Assembly (NCBI GenBank): GCA_963921795.1
Contig: OY997640.1
Location: forward strand, 12,614,937-12,678,936
DNA: 64,000 nucleotides
Source: Nannobrachium achirus
Taxonomy: Eukaryota > Chordata > Actinopteri > Myctophiformes > Myctophidae
Direction of reading: 5' to 3'
In this document: piece by piece, positions 54,712 through 64,000 of the stretch
Position numbering within the stretch: the first letter of the stretch is position 1
Layout of the letters: every line of letters starts with the position of its first letter
Position numbers and translations under genes: made by a program
The notes under the pieces: model-generated
Told to the model about the DNA's origin: nothing
Seen by the model: only the letters and a program-made list of their open reading frames with translations
Database searches by the model: none

Positions 54712-55311
54712 ATGAAGACCCAAATTGCGTTCCTGCTCTTTGCTCTGTTGGTCATTGTCAATGGCGCAGCAGGGCAAAATGGGAACGCTGCGGATCCACT
54801 GCCCCATCTTCATCACCATGGTGATCCACAGCCCCATCTTCACCACCATGGTATAGAGGATGAGATGGCTGATCAACAGCCCCATCATCACCGCCACGGT
54901 GGAGAGGATGAGATGGCTGATCCACAGACCCATCATGGTGGCCATCATGGTGGCCACCGCGAGCACCAACGGTACAACCGTGACCACCGTCATTGGGACG
55001 AGATGTCTGACCCACAGCCCCATCATCACCGCCACGGTGGAGAGTATGAGATGGCTGATCCAGAGCATCGTCATGGTGGCCATCATGGTGGCCACCGCGA
55101 GTACCAACGGTTCCACCGTGACCACCGTTACTGGGACGAGATGTCTGAGCCACAGCCCCATCATCACCGCCACGGTGGAGAGTATCAGGTGGCCGCTCTG
55201 GAGCCCTGGGGACATCATGGTGGCCATCGTGGTGGCCATCAGGGGTACGGATGGAACCCCCATGGGCATCACGAGTACCACCGTAACCAAGATTACCACC
55301 GTTACTGGTAA
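54712..55311 (+). CDS. Histidine-rich secreted repeat protein, copy 3 (199 aa)
   Basis: Shortest copy. Signal peptide MKTQIAFLLFALLVIVNGAA, then two PHLHHHG motifs, about 6 DEMADP-like cores (some changed to DEMSDP or YQVAAL), and modules such as RFHRDHRYWDEMSEP. The C-terminus YGWNPHGHHEYHR...YHRYW resembles copy 2. By my count 44 of 199 residues are histidine. The mature part has no cysteine. The exon is 54709-55327; here the alternative donor CAG|GTGAAG of copies 1 and 2 is lost (CAAGTGAAG) while GAAG|GTGAGG remains, which identifies the used donor. Exon 3 follows after a 1.4-kb intron. Function unknown. Confidence 0.75.
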   Translation: MKTQIAFLLFALLVIVNGAAGQNGNAADPLPHLHHHGDPQPHLHHHGIEDEMADQQPHHHRHGGEDEMADPQTHHGGHHGGHREHQRYNRDHRHWDEMSDPQPHHHRHGGEYEMADPEHRHGGHHGGHREYQRFHRDHRYWDEMSEPQPHHHRHGGEYQVAALEPWGHHGGHRGGHQGYGWNPHGHHEYHRNQDYHRYW

Positions 55312-56724
55312 TCTTTTACAAGTGAAGGTGAGGACAGAAACACAACTTAAATGTATTATAGTCAACAACGCCTATATTTAGACTGAAACAGTTCATACAG
55401 CAGTTGTGGTAGATGGAAATATAAACCCAGCAGTCCAGAAGTTTTTGAAATAGGATTCATCATTTGAGTGAATTTTACAGCCTTTACTTTATTATAGGCT
55501 GTTAAATAATCATTTCTAATGCTGTGTGTGAGTAATGGCAACAAATACTGTATCAGCATGCACTGTTGATTAATAGCTATAGAGTAACGAAGTCATGACG
55601 TCACTCGCTCATCCACCGGTTTATAGAAGTAATTCTATGGAGAATAACATTGAGTCATCTTAAAATCGTCTCATATAAGCATTGTGGTCCAAAAATAAAC
55701 AAACGGTCGCCACGATATTGTCGGGAGAATTGATACAGTCTGTTTCTGGTGAAAATGTAACTAATTCAGTGACAGAAACTGATGGGAATTCAGAATGGGG
55801 GGGACGTGAACCAGGTAGGATGTGTAAATGACATCAAACTTTGTTATAGCAACTGAATCAACAGAATCAGGTAAAGATGAACTCAACTCACGATACAGAT
55901 ATGCTGCTTCAACTCTTCAGTATTTACTGCTCTTTTCCTGAAATATTCTTTCTAAACAGAAAAGAATTTATTTTCTGTTTTGCCTTTCTAAGTTGTATGG
56001 ATAATGGAGCGCATGTTTTGCAGAAACTTGCAAATGGCATGAAATCATTCCATTCTTATTGAAAAGCAGAATCCACCAGGTAGATTCAAAGTCAGAGAAG
56101 GTCATAAAAATATCAAATGTTTTCTCTTATCCTCTTTTCATTACAGAAGCAAATGACTGAAAACTTTGTTTTAATCAATTCTCTTACAAAGATTTTCTTC
56201 TCTCTTTTTTTTCTCTCGATTTACAGTATATGTTTAATACATCGATTTAAATTCACCAGCTTGAATCAATTTTGATTGGGTTACTATAAATCTTTACATG
56301 CCCTATGTGAGTCAGTTTACACAGCCATCTAAAATGTATATTAATATTATCGTGTAAATTAAAAAAAAATAACTTTCATTTTCTAGATACATTGCGAAAG
56401 CAATGAAATATTCAAAATGGAAATTTCTTATGGCATGCAGCTGATGAATATCAAAACTCACATCTCAAAAGATTACAATATTACAGGAGACGACTCAAAA
56501 CATGCAGAAATCCAAAACAAGGATTTATAATGCAGAAATGTCAACCTTCTGAAATCAGAGTTGCTTGAAGTCCAGTGTGGAGTTTCCGCAGTCGGTGACG
56601 ATTTGGAGTGCTATAGCATCAACCCCTTTGTTTTTTTTTACACAATATTCTAATTGTTTTTAGATTGCTCTGTATAATTTGCTGTTTGTTCTGTATCAAC
56701 GTGTTTTGTTGGCTTCTCCCACAG

Positions 56725-57790
56725 CTCCACGAGGAAGACACCCAGAGGAACACCTAGACTGCAGTACCATCACCGTCTTCAATAACATGAACCAAACCAT
56801 CATAGTCTAGATGGACAGGGGGGGTCTTCGTGCTTACTCCTTTAAAGGTATATTTTAAGATTCTGCCAGGTACCACCAAGCTGAAATATGTTCTCATGGG
56901 GTTCATTTGCAATGATTTCTTGCACCTACCCATTCACTTAATATACAGGGAAAAAAAGACCACCCAAATAAATCTTCTTTAAGTAGCATGTGAGGGGTCT
57001 AACTAGGGGTTTTTCATGATTCTGAATCAATGCTTGCAGCATTTGTTTTGCACAAGAAACATTCCTTGGGCTAAAGGGTCTGACCTACCTAAGAGACATG
57101 TATGTCTGTATGTTATGTCGGATCTACATATCTTTCTTTTACAGATTTGCACATCTATAATAATTTTCCTGTACAGAATGTTTTTCTTTCCTTCTATTCC
57201 TACTATTATTTTACTTGTAGGGAGGGGTGGGGGGGACGGGTGGATGGGAGAAAATATAAATACAAAGAGGTGTTTTTATTTCTATATTTCTATCCTTGTA
57301 ACCTAAACCTGTCTCTTTGAATTAAATATGTTTAGGGGAAAAAGAAAAAAAAAACGGCGACACAAAACTATGGTTTTGTGATGAAAAGTGATGAGTCATC
57401 ACTTTTCACAGTATTGCGGGGTCCATTAATAGCCTTAGGATTTTTTTTTTATTTTTTTTGTGCAAAACAAATGCTTGCAATCGATTCAGAATCATGAAAA
57501 AACCCTAGTTAGACCCCTCACACGCTACTTAAAGACGATTTTTTTGGGGGAGTCTTTCTTTTTCCTGTATAGGAAGTGAATGGGTAGGTGCAAGAAATCA
57601 TTACAAATGAACCCCATGAGAAAATATATCAGCTTGGTACCTGGTAGAATCTTAAAATATACCCTTCAAGGATTAAGAAAAAATAAAATAAAGACTACCA
57701 TGTTTTGTTTATTCATTGTTTGGTTGTGTGAGGTCTCTGTTTCTCTGTTTGTCACCCTCCAATAAAAGCCATTTCACTCAACTTGTAGGT
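56725..57790 (+). other. Exon 3 (3' UTR) of copy 3, split by a transposon
   Basis: The acceptor CCCACAG ends at 56724. The exon runs as in copies 1 and 2 to ATGAACCAAACCAT, is interrupted by the element at 56838-57675, and resumes at TTTATTCATTGTTTGG, with AATAAA at 57761-57766. The mature 3' UTR would be about 0.9 kb longer or processed differently. Confidence 0.6.
56838..57675. mobile_element. Long-TIR element in 3' exon of copy 3
   Basis: Inverted arms of about 230 bp (left from TTTAAAGGTATATTTTAAGA, right its inverse), covering TGCACCTACCCATTCACTT and TTTTTCATGATTCTGAATC. The core has no recognisable transposase. Absent from exon 3 of copies 1 and 2. Confidence 0.75.
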
Positions 57791-57857
57791 GGTCTTGTTA
57801 ATCCTGGTGGACATGCCAGTAAAACAGAGTGATATCAAAAGAGCTCATGCCTCGAGA

Positions 57858-57956
57858 AGAGAATAGAATAGAATAGAGCAGAGCAGAGCAGAGCAGAGCA
57901 GAACAGAACAGAACAGAACAGAACAGAACAGAATAGAATAGAATAGAATAGAATAG
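57858..57956. repeat. Mosaic pentamer array, unit 3
   Basis: Blocks of GAATA, GAGCA, GAACA and again GAATA, where units 1 and 2 have pure GAATA. Confidence 0.9.
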
Positions 57957-58086
57957 TGTCTCCCAATTTAGTCACTTCCAATTCCCCATGCATAGGCTAC
58001 TGCTTTCCTTGTTGGTGCCGACCCCACTGTTGGCCAGTGGATGGTCATGATTATGGAGGCCTCAGTGGGAGAACTATTTATTTTTG

Positions 58087-58620
58087 TTATAGTATAGCCG
58101 GGTGGTCCTTTGGGTCAAACACTAGCCTTGAGATACGAATAAGATCTTGATTAAAAGTCTGATGTATATTTAGAGAGCATACTGGTGTAAGGGTGTCAAT
58201 AGTACCCAAATCAGCAGAAGGGGGACTATAGATACCCACAGTAATTAAAGAAGATGATCCAAACTGAACACTCAGGGACAGCCATTCAAAGCACTTAGAT
58301 TTTGAGACAGCATTTAAAAGGGTAGTAGAAATGTTTGATTTAGTATAAATACATACCCCCCACAAGCCCACATCTACCCAATCTATCGGCTCTAAATAAA
58401 TTATAATTTAAATGAGACACTTTGGAGTCACTAGTACTCCTGTTGAGCCATGTCTCACTTAATTCGAGGATATCAGGATTAGTCTGTTTGACTAGTAGCA
58501 CTACGTATATAGTCAAGATTGTGGACCAGACCTCTAATATTTAAATGTATTATTCCAAGCCCTTTTTGATTTTTAAACTCCAATTTGGTGAGTGATGTGC
58601 TTGAAATGGGGATGGGAACG
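58087..58620 (-). pseudogene. LINE AP-endonuclease domain remnant
   Basis: Minus-strand reading with phase changes gives, in order, LGIIHLNIRGLVHN, NPDILELSETWLNRS, NLFRADRLG, then a GGVCIY-like segment and VQFGSSSLITVGIYSPPSAD. These match the N-terminal APE-type endonuclease of fish non-LTR elements (L2/Rex-like): the ETWL glutamate block and a degenerate YRPP block. RT motifs are missing. Shorter parts are in units 1 and 2. Confidence 0.7.
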
Positions 58621-58689
58621 TTGAGGGTGGGAATGTTGACAGATGACAGAAGGGGAATTTCAATTAGATTGTTTTCAATAGTATTCTGA

Positions 58690-59300
58690 TTACTGTATGT
58701 GAATAAATGGTTGTCTAGCAGAAATATGAAGAATGTAATAGGCCGGGGGGGTTCGGCCGGGGGGGTTCGGGGGAGCAGAGATATGACGCAGGATCCACAA
58801 GATTAAGGCTAGCTGAGGTAGATATAAAGGTTTGATTTGGAATGATATCATGGTAGCTCTGCTATGTTCCTCTACCTCCGCTCCGGCTTGGCAAAACCGG
58901 AAAGCCGTCTCGTCTGGTCCGAAAATAACAAAAACTGTTTCGCTACACACCAAACCAAAGGTATCAGTGTGGAGTTAAAAGCTTACTGGACGCTGTCTGG
59001 GCCCCCCACCAGACGCTTTAAATACGTATCTAGGGCGAAATAAAAAACATTCCTCACCACCGCAGGTCAGAGGACCACAGTAACAGAGCATTAGTCTTGT
59101 TGGGTGTTATTCAGCTCTGCGACGTACTGTGGCGGCTAGGTTGGCTGACGATCTGTAGACCAGCATTGCAAGCCATGGTGAAAAGCATACAGCCACAACC
59201 CCTTAACATAAAACAATGGCAACACAAAAGGTGGATGAGGTGCTGGCTTTGGAAAAGATTATAGCCAAAATACATTTGAAAACATATTTATGGGCACAAT
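58690..59300. other. Gene-free 3' flank of unit 3
   Basis: Repeats the segment at 42040-42330 and runs into unit 4. No gene recognised. Confidence 0.45.
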
Positions 59301-59356
59301 ATTATGGTGATGGACCATATGGCAAGGTCTAAAACAAAACCTTATTGTTATCTTAG

Positions 59357-59388
<32 letters not shown>

Positions 59389-59650
59389 TAGGTTTTACTA
59401 GGTGTATAAGGTTAACTAATTTGAATGTTCTTTTGTTTTGTTTTTTTGGACATGGGCAAACATGGACAGCAGTATTGCGAGCTTTATGTAATTATTCTAA
59501 TGTGACAGGCCAGAGTGGAGTTATTTGCGCATGGTTTTTAGACAAAAAAAAATGTTTAGTGAGGAAAAGTTTGCAATCAGTCCTGAGCAATGTCCTGTTT
59601 GACATTAGCCTCTTATGTTATAAGAGGCTAAATATGTTATATTCATTGCC
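59357..59650. repeat. Start of partial unit 4
   Basis: CTTT array, GGGCAAACATGGACAGCAGT and one GAGGAAAAG(G/T)TTGCAA sub-repeat, then insertions. Confidence 0.65.
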
Positions 59651-59653
59651 TTT

Positions 59654-60052
59654 TTAAAGGTGATACCCCATGGAAATTCACTTTTCCTATTTTAAAACCT
59701 TTTTTTTGGTGTCCCACTAGCACCTTCTATCCTCACAAAGTCCCATTTCAGACCGTTGTGTCTTTCTCTGGATTTGGGAAGGTGGAGGTTAAAAGCATCC
59801 CACGGGTTCTCAAAACAGGCTGTCCAGATTTGCTGCCGTTTGTGACGTCATAAACGGCAGTTTTTGAAGAAAAACATTTTCTTTTTCAGGCCAAAGGTGG
59901 TACTGCAGCTGAAAATGCTCTGAGAGCCATTCAAAAATGAGAGGCTCTCTATTCAGGAGTGGTAATTTAGCCTCAAACCTTTTGAAAAACGTTTTTGGGA
60001 CATAAACAATATGACATAAATACTTTTTAAATGCATGGTGTATCACATTTAA
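59654..60052. mobile_element. TTAA-flanked element in unit 4
   Basis: Ends AGGTGATACCCCATG / CATGGTGTATCACAT between TTAA at 59654-59657 and 60049-60052. In units 1-3 the matching place (CATTGCTTTTAGGCTG) is uninterrupted. Confidence 0.75.
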
Positions 60053-60059
60053 GGTATTC

Positions 60060-61550
60060 AGTAATTAGTCCCCCCAGGAATCCGCGATTCCGCGATCACG
60101 GAAATTTTCGCGGAAATCGAAGCCCTCCGCGGATATCAGAGCCTCCCGCGGATATCATAGCAGTCCGCAGAATAGCACAAACGAGGTGCAGAATATTACA
60201 TTTTACATGTAGTTTTCTTCCCGGCCGCTAGATGTCGCGGTGATATAGACGGACAAGACTCACAGCCTAGCCGGTCCTCGTTGCCGGATACGGAAACGGA
60301 AATGGCTTTGTTTGCCGTGGCATGTATTCATGTGCTGTGTCTCGTGTGTGGTGACGATACCAGAGCGGATGGTGCTGATTTTTTATGGAACTAGGCACAT
60401 CGTCTGACTGTTTGACTCACAGTGAGAAAGACGCACATGGAGTAATGGAGCGATTTCTCCGACCTCCGGCTACGATGCCGAACAGGGGTCCAAGCCCTCA
60501 GAGTGAGCAGGGATATGTTATGCTGAAAGAGCTAAATCATACACAGAATTACAGGAGGAGAATAAAGTTCTTGATTACCGCCGCAACTCAACAATCAAAG
60601 ACCACTTGGCTGCTTTCATCAGAAGAAAAAACAAGCAACGCCCGCAGACACAGTCTTAAAAAGACAAAAAGCCATCACAACAACCACAATCGCCAGCAAA
60701 ACCGTGGCTGCAGAGGAACGAGAGAAGGTATGCTATCGTTTTAGTAATGTATTCTTGACTTGTGCTCCAGTGGTTTTCAACCGGTGGTCCTTAAGAGTTG
60801 GTAACCAAATGAACGCTATATATTTAACTCTGAGAGGGTAAAATGAAACCCATAAGCGTCCATTTGGTTTAATTACGGGTCCATTTGTTTTCATTTTACG
60901 CTCTCAAGAGTTAAATTGTTGTTAAACATCTGCATTCATTAATTTACAATAGCCTAAGTACACAATTAGAGAATGTATAAGAGTTGTTTTATCAACGTGT
61001 TGCCTGTTTATCTCTTCTATCTATGGCACCAACATCAAAACAATACAGCATAGAATTGTGAACAAAATGTTATCCAAACAATAACAAAATATTCTATGTT
61101 TTGGGTCTGAGTGAGAAGCTAAATGTCATTAAATAATGAATAAATATTGGACCTTGATATGAAAAAAGTATGAATTAGTCAAGGTAGATAAATAAATCAT
61201 TTTAGTTTAGCTCCAATGTATAATCATTTAATTGTACTATTTGAAAAAAGTATCTATCAAAATGTGTACAATCAATGTATTGTGTTTTGTATTCTGTTTT
61301 GGTAGGCTTGTACATCAACAAACACACCACTGTCCAGGTCTGATGAGAAGTTTCTTGCAAAACAGAGTAGTGAATGGGGGAGGGAGCCATCCCTGGCCAT
61401 ACACAACTGCAAGAGAGGTAAGAGAGGTTCCCTTTCTTGATGTACCTTGCTCTTTACTGTACTCTGTTCTTGTTTTTATTTTATTTTTTCTCTGTAACTT
61501 TGTAAATAACCTTACACTGCTGCAACTGAATTTCCCCCTTGGGATAATAA

Positions 61551-61613
<63 letters not shown>

Positions 61614-62139
61614 TCAGAAGGATGCTGCGTGCTCAACATAATGGTGTCTCCGCTCATCAAGGATGAATCTGGTGAAATCTGCAGCTATCTGGTTGACACT
61701 GTTTTCTTAGACAAATGCAATCATTCAACAGTGGCAAATGCGGCAGTCAATGCTCTAAATGACTTTGGAGTGAAACAAGAGGATGTGATTTCTGTCTGCC
61801 CTCAAATCCCTGTTTCCCAATTCCATCCACGGGACATGCCTGGCACATATAAATAAATCTTCCCAAGAGGGACAAAGAGAATATTGATGTTGATTATTTG
61901 ATAACCACAATGTTTCACAGTGTTTTGGTATTGCAATTCATTTCATAAGTTCATTTCTACTTCATTATTACATAAAAAATTATGTTTGCTTCATAACTGG
62001 TAATTTTACGTAGTTTTTTAATGCCCGCGGAATATTAACTTTCAAGCCGCGGAATCAAGAATTGCTCTCCGCAGAATCAGGATTGTTCACCGCGGAATCA
62101 GAACTTTTTCTCCGCGGATTCCTGGGGGGACTAAGTAAT
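60060..62139 (+). mobile_element. hAT-like transposon, TIR TAGTCCCCCCAGGAATCC, 6-bp TSD
   Basis: Element 60066-62133 (2,068 bp) with about 21-bp inverted ends (TAGTCCCCCCAGGAATCCGC) and the direct repeat AGTAAT at 60060-60065 and 62134-62139. The empty site CAGTAATATCAATGATTTGA exists at 36079, 42709 and 53098. A 6-bp duplication is unusual for hAT, so the superfamily is uncertain; the coding remnants point to hAT/CGGBP1-like. Confidence 0.8.
60560..61856 (+). pseudogene. Broken CGGBP1/hAT-like transposase pieces
   Basis: Scattered frames read as one ancestral protein: a BED-finger-like end (DYRRNSTIKDHLAAFIRRK) near 60570-60640, KTVAAEERE near 60697, RSFLQNRVVNGGGSHP near 61345, and VSPLIKDESGEICSYLVDTV then NALNDFGVKQEDVISV at 61644-61800. 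Similar blocks occur in that order in vertebrate CGGBP1-like/hAT transposases. The catalytic region that should follow is missing, and a CT array (61555-61609) has expanded inside. Confidence 0.55.
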
Positions 62140-62520
62140 ATCAATGATTTGACTTGGGATATTTCACTTTCCAAAAAAGTTTGGATCATTTTATCATCTA
62201 CGCAGGTTTTTGTGAGCCCCCCAGTTTTTAAGTTGCTCGATTCAGTATTTATATTTTTGATATTCATTTTATCAAACAACATTTTAACCATGTTAGATTC
62301 ATCACTGATATTGTCCTTCTAATTTGTGAGGGGACCGTGTTTTTCCAATTACTTTGTTTATTTATTTTTATTTATTTATTGCTGTATATATTTTTTAATA
62401 TCCCCAAAGAGAGTGGGGTAAAAGATATATCACTAAAAATGTACACATTTCCCATTAATTCTGGATGTTTCCAAACATTGGAAATTATCAGAATGTATTC
62501 AGGCAGTGAAAATATCATTG
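62140..62520. repeat. Unit 4 continuation
   Basis: Resumes the unit sequence (AAGTTGCTCGATTCAGTATT) after the insertion. Includes the empty TTAA site at 62455-62458 used by the unit 1 insertion. Confidence 0.6.
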
Positions 62521-62559
62521 TTTTTGAAGCGGTGAAAACCGCTTCCAATGAATGGCTTT

Positions 62560-62790
62560 GTGTGTATCACACCCATATATGGTCATTTCAGTCCAGAATG
62601 AACAGGCTTTTTCAAAAACAGAATGTCCGTTTAATTACCATATATGGTGATATCAGTCCAGAATGAACAGGGTTTTTCAAAAACACAAAGTATGTTACCT
62701 TATGTCCATATATGGTCACTCCAGGCCAGAATGAACAGGTTTTTCCTGTCCCGTACGTGTAAAATATCAGTCCAGAATGAATAGGCTTTT
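62560..62790. repeat. Tandem repeat with CCATATATGG
   Basis: About four degenerate 65-bp units of CAGTCCAGAATGAACAGG and TTTTTCAAAAACA. Exact CCATATATGG is at 62573-62582, 62638-62647 and 62706-62715. Confidence 0.75.
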
Positions 62791-63039
62791 TCAAAAAGCA
62801 AAATGTCGATGTCCCTCCCGGTTAGATGAATGGATACTTTGAGGATTGGTCAAGCTTCACATGATAATTTGGCCTTCAGGGTTTAAAATATGTAGTAAGC
62901 CACAAATACATTCAGAATAGAGGTTTTATCTGTCCACCGCTTCACTTCGAACCGAGGTTTGATTTTTTTAAAAGTGATTGTGTTTCACTTTACCCCAGCT
63001 CATGGGTAAACTGAGACAGACGAGAGAAATAGTAGGCCT

Positions 63040-63240
63040 AGGGCAGGTGTGAACAACTTTGATGATGGAGAGGGCCACTATATTTTCACACTCACTCCAG
63101 AGGGCCACAATGCATAATACAGGCAAAAAATGCAAAAATAGCAGCTCTACTAGAGCTGCTATTTTTTATATTTTTGAATTGGAATCCTGAATTATTTTTC
63201 GCTATTCTTGAATTGGAATCCTGAAAAGGAAACCTTTTAT
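63040..63240. repeat. hAT-type MITE relic with palindrome
   Basis: GGGCAGGTGTGAACAACTTT and GAGGGCCACAATGC resemble the element at 49865-50305. A short palindrome copy (AATAGCAGCTCTACTAGAGC) is at 63133-63168. Confidence 0.55.
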
Positions 63241-63619
63241 TTAATTTCAAATGCATTTAATTATTCTTATGTTAACTTTATGAACTTAAATACAAATACA
63301 TTGGAAATAAGAAATACTAGTACTAGTACTATTAATTATTATTATTATTATTATTATTACCCCAATCTTTATTTCAGACCCAGGAAGATCCATATCGGTT
63401 ACAATACAAGAACAAGTAATAAAACAATACAAGAACAAGTAATATAATAATTCAGAAATAAAGCACAAAGCACCAAGCCCAAAAATTTAGTTTCTGACAT
63501 ACAGATATGTGCGCCAATGGTTCCACAGTCTAGATGAGAACCTGACAGAACTCATCCTAAAACATGTTAGAAGGGGTACATGTTTGTCCATGTACAAACA
63601 TCTTGATGGTTTTCATTTC

Positions 63620-63930
63620 TTATTTACAGATGTGCTGTTTGAACTATTCAGTATTTACTGCTCTTTTCCTGAAAATGTCAGGCATTTTTTCACAGGTTTC
63701 TTTCCCTGGTTTGCCTTTCACATTTCTATGGAGAATGGAGCGTATTTTTGCAGAAACTCACAAATGGCAAGAAACCACTCCATTCCCATTGAAAAGCAGA
63801 ATCCACCTTTATAGGTAAACTTCGAAGTCGGAGAAGGTCATAAAATAGCAAAAATAGCTGATCTACAATCTCAATGTTCGCCAACTCCCCTGAAAATCTA
63901 TTTTCTTTGAAATGGCACATCTGTAACTAA
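63620..63930 (+). pseudogene. Intron-2 sequence of the histidine-rich unit, displaced
   Basis: ATTCAGTATTTACTGCTCTT, ATGGAGAATGGAGCG and TGAAAAGCAGAATCCACC match intron 2 of copies 1-3 (39900-39980, 47867-47945, 55915-56080). Here it precedes rather than follows the promoter-type sequence, so the unit is rearranged. Confidence 0.65.
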
Positions 63931-64000
63931 TTTTCTTCAGGGCATTTACACAACAGTAATGTAAACAAAACATGGGATGGCAGTTGGCCATTGCTCAGGG
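63931..64000 (+). promoter_or_regulatory. Upstream region of a fourth histidine-rich gene, cut by window edge
   Basis: GGCATTTACACAACAGTAAT and GGATGGCAGTTGGCCATTGC match the sequence about 120-60 bp before the TATA box of copies 1-3. The expected TATA, exon 1 and coding exon would lie just beyond 64000. Confidence 0.6.

Noticed and set aside
38341-55311. Histidine-rich proteins as known antifreeze, histatin, piscidin or histidine-rich glycoprotein genes
   Set aside because: Signal peptide, repeat sequence and exon plan do not match any of these families as I know them; only composition is similar.
59304-59657. 117-aa frame with a hydrophobic start
   Set aside because: The hydrophobic part is a translation of the CTTT microsatellite, and matching frames in other units are broken.

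Overview
The window looks like a piece of a teleost fish chromosome. It carries vertebrate-type protein sequences (TOMM70 and NAXD), a DIRS-order tyrosine-recombinase retrotransposon, tRNA-derived SINEs, LINE fragments, and a dense set of hAT-type and TTAA-type non-autonomous DNA transposons of the kind common in fish. There are no bacterial operons, rRNA genes, stand-alone tRNA genes or CRISPR arrays. The species is not identifiable from what I can see.

Layout. 1-5134: one DIRS-order retrotransposon on the minus strand (gag-like, RT, RNase H, tyrosine recombinase), decayed by frameshifts. 5135-22300: gene-free and repeat-rich, with a full-length SINE flanked by a 14-bp duplication, several hAT-type elements with perfect 8-bp target duplications, a microsatellite cluster (8.2-9.7 kb) and nested insertions. 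22484-25688: two intronless, intact, divergently arranged coding sequences, a TOMM70 retrocopy on minus and an NAXD retrocopy on plus, separated by 517 bp. 25700-33450: more nested transposons, including a four-level nest at 28970-31869.

33450-64000: a tandem array of a gene family I do not recognise. Each unit of roughly 7-9 kb holds a TATA box, a short non-coding exon 1, a single coding exon for a secreted histidine-rich protein built from degenerate DEMADP and HHHRHGGE repeats, and a 3' non-coding exon with AATAAA. Three complete copies encode 370, 218 and 199 residues. A relic of exon 1 lies upstream of copy 1, and a rearranged partial fourth unit runs off the right edge. The units share an upstream CTTT microsatellite, a hAT-type MITE, a downstream GAATA repeat and fragments of a LINE endonuclease. 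Transposons present in one unit and absent at the matching site of another give clean filled/empty-site comparisons.

Two themes recur across the window. A roughly 60-75 bp palindrome (half-site near AATAGCAGATCTACAAGC) sits inside many otherwise unrelated transposons. The self-complementary 10-mer CCATATATGG, which fits the CArG-box consensus, occurs ten times in short repeats. The main candidate for an undescribed system is the histidine-rich gene array; the retrogene pair is second. All functions below are read from sequence and general family knowledge only.
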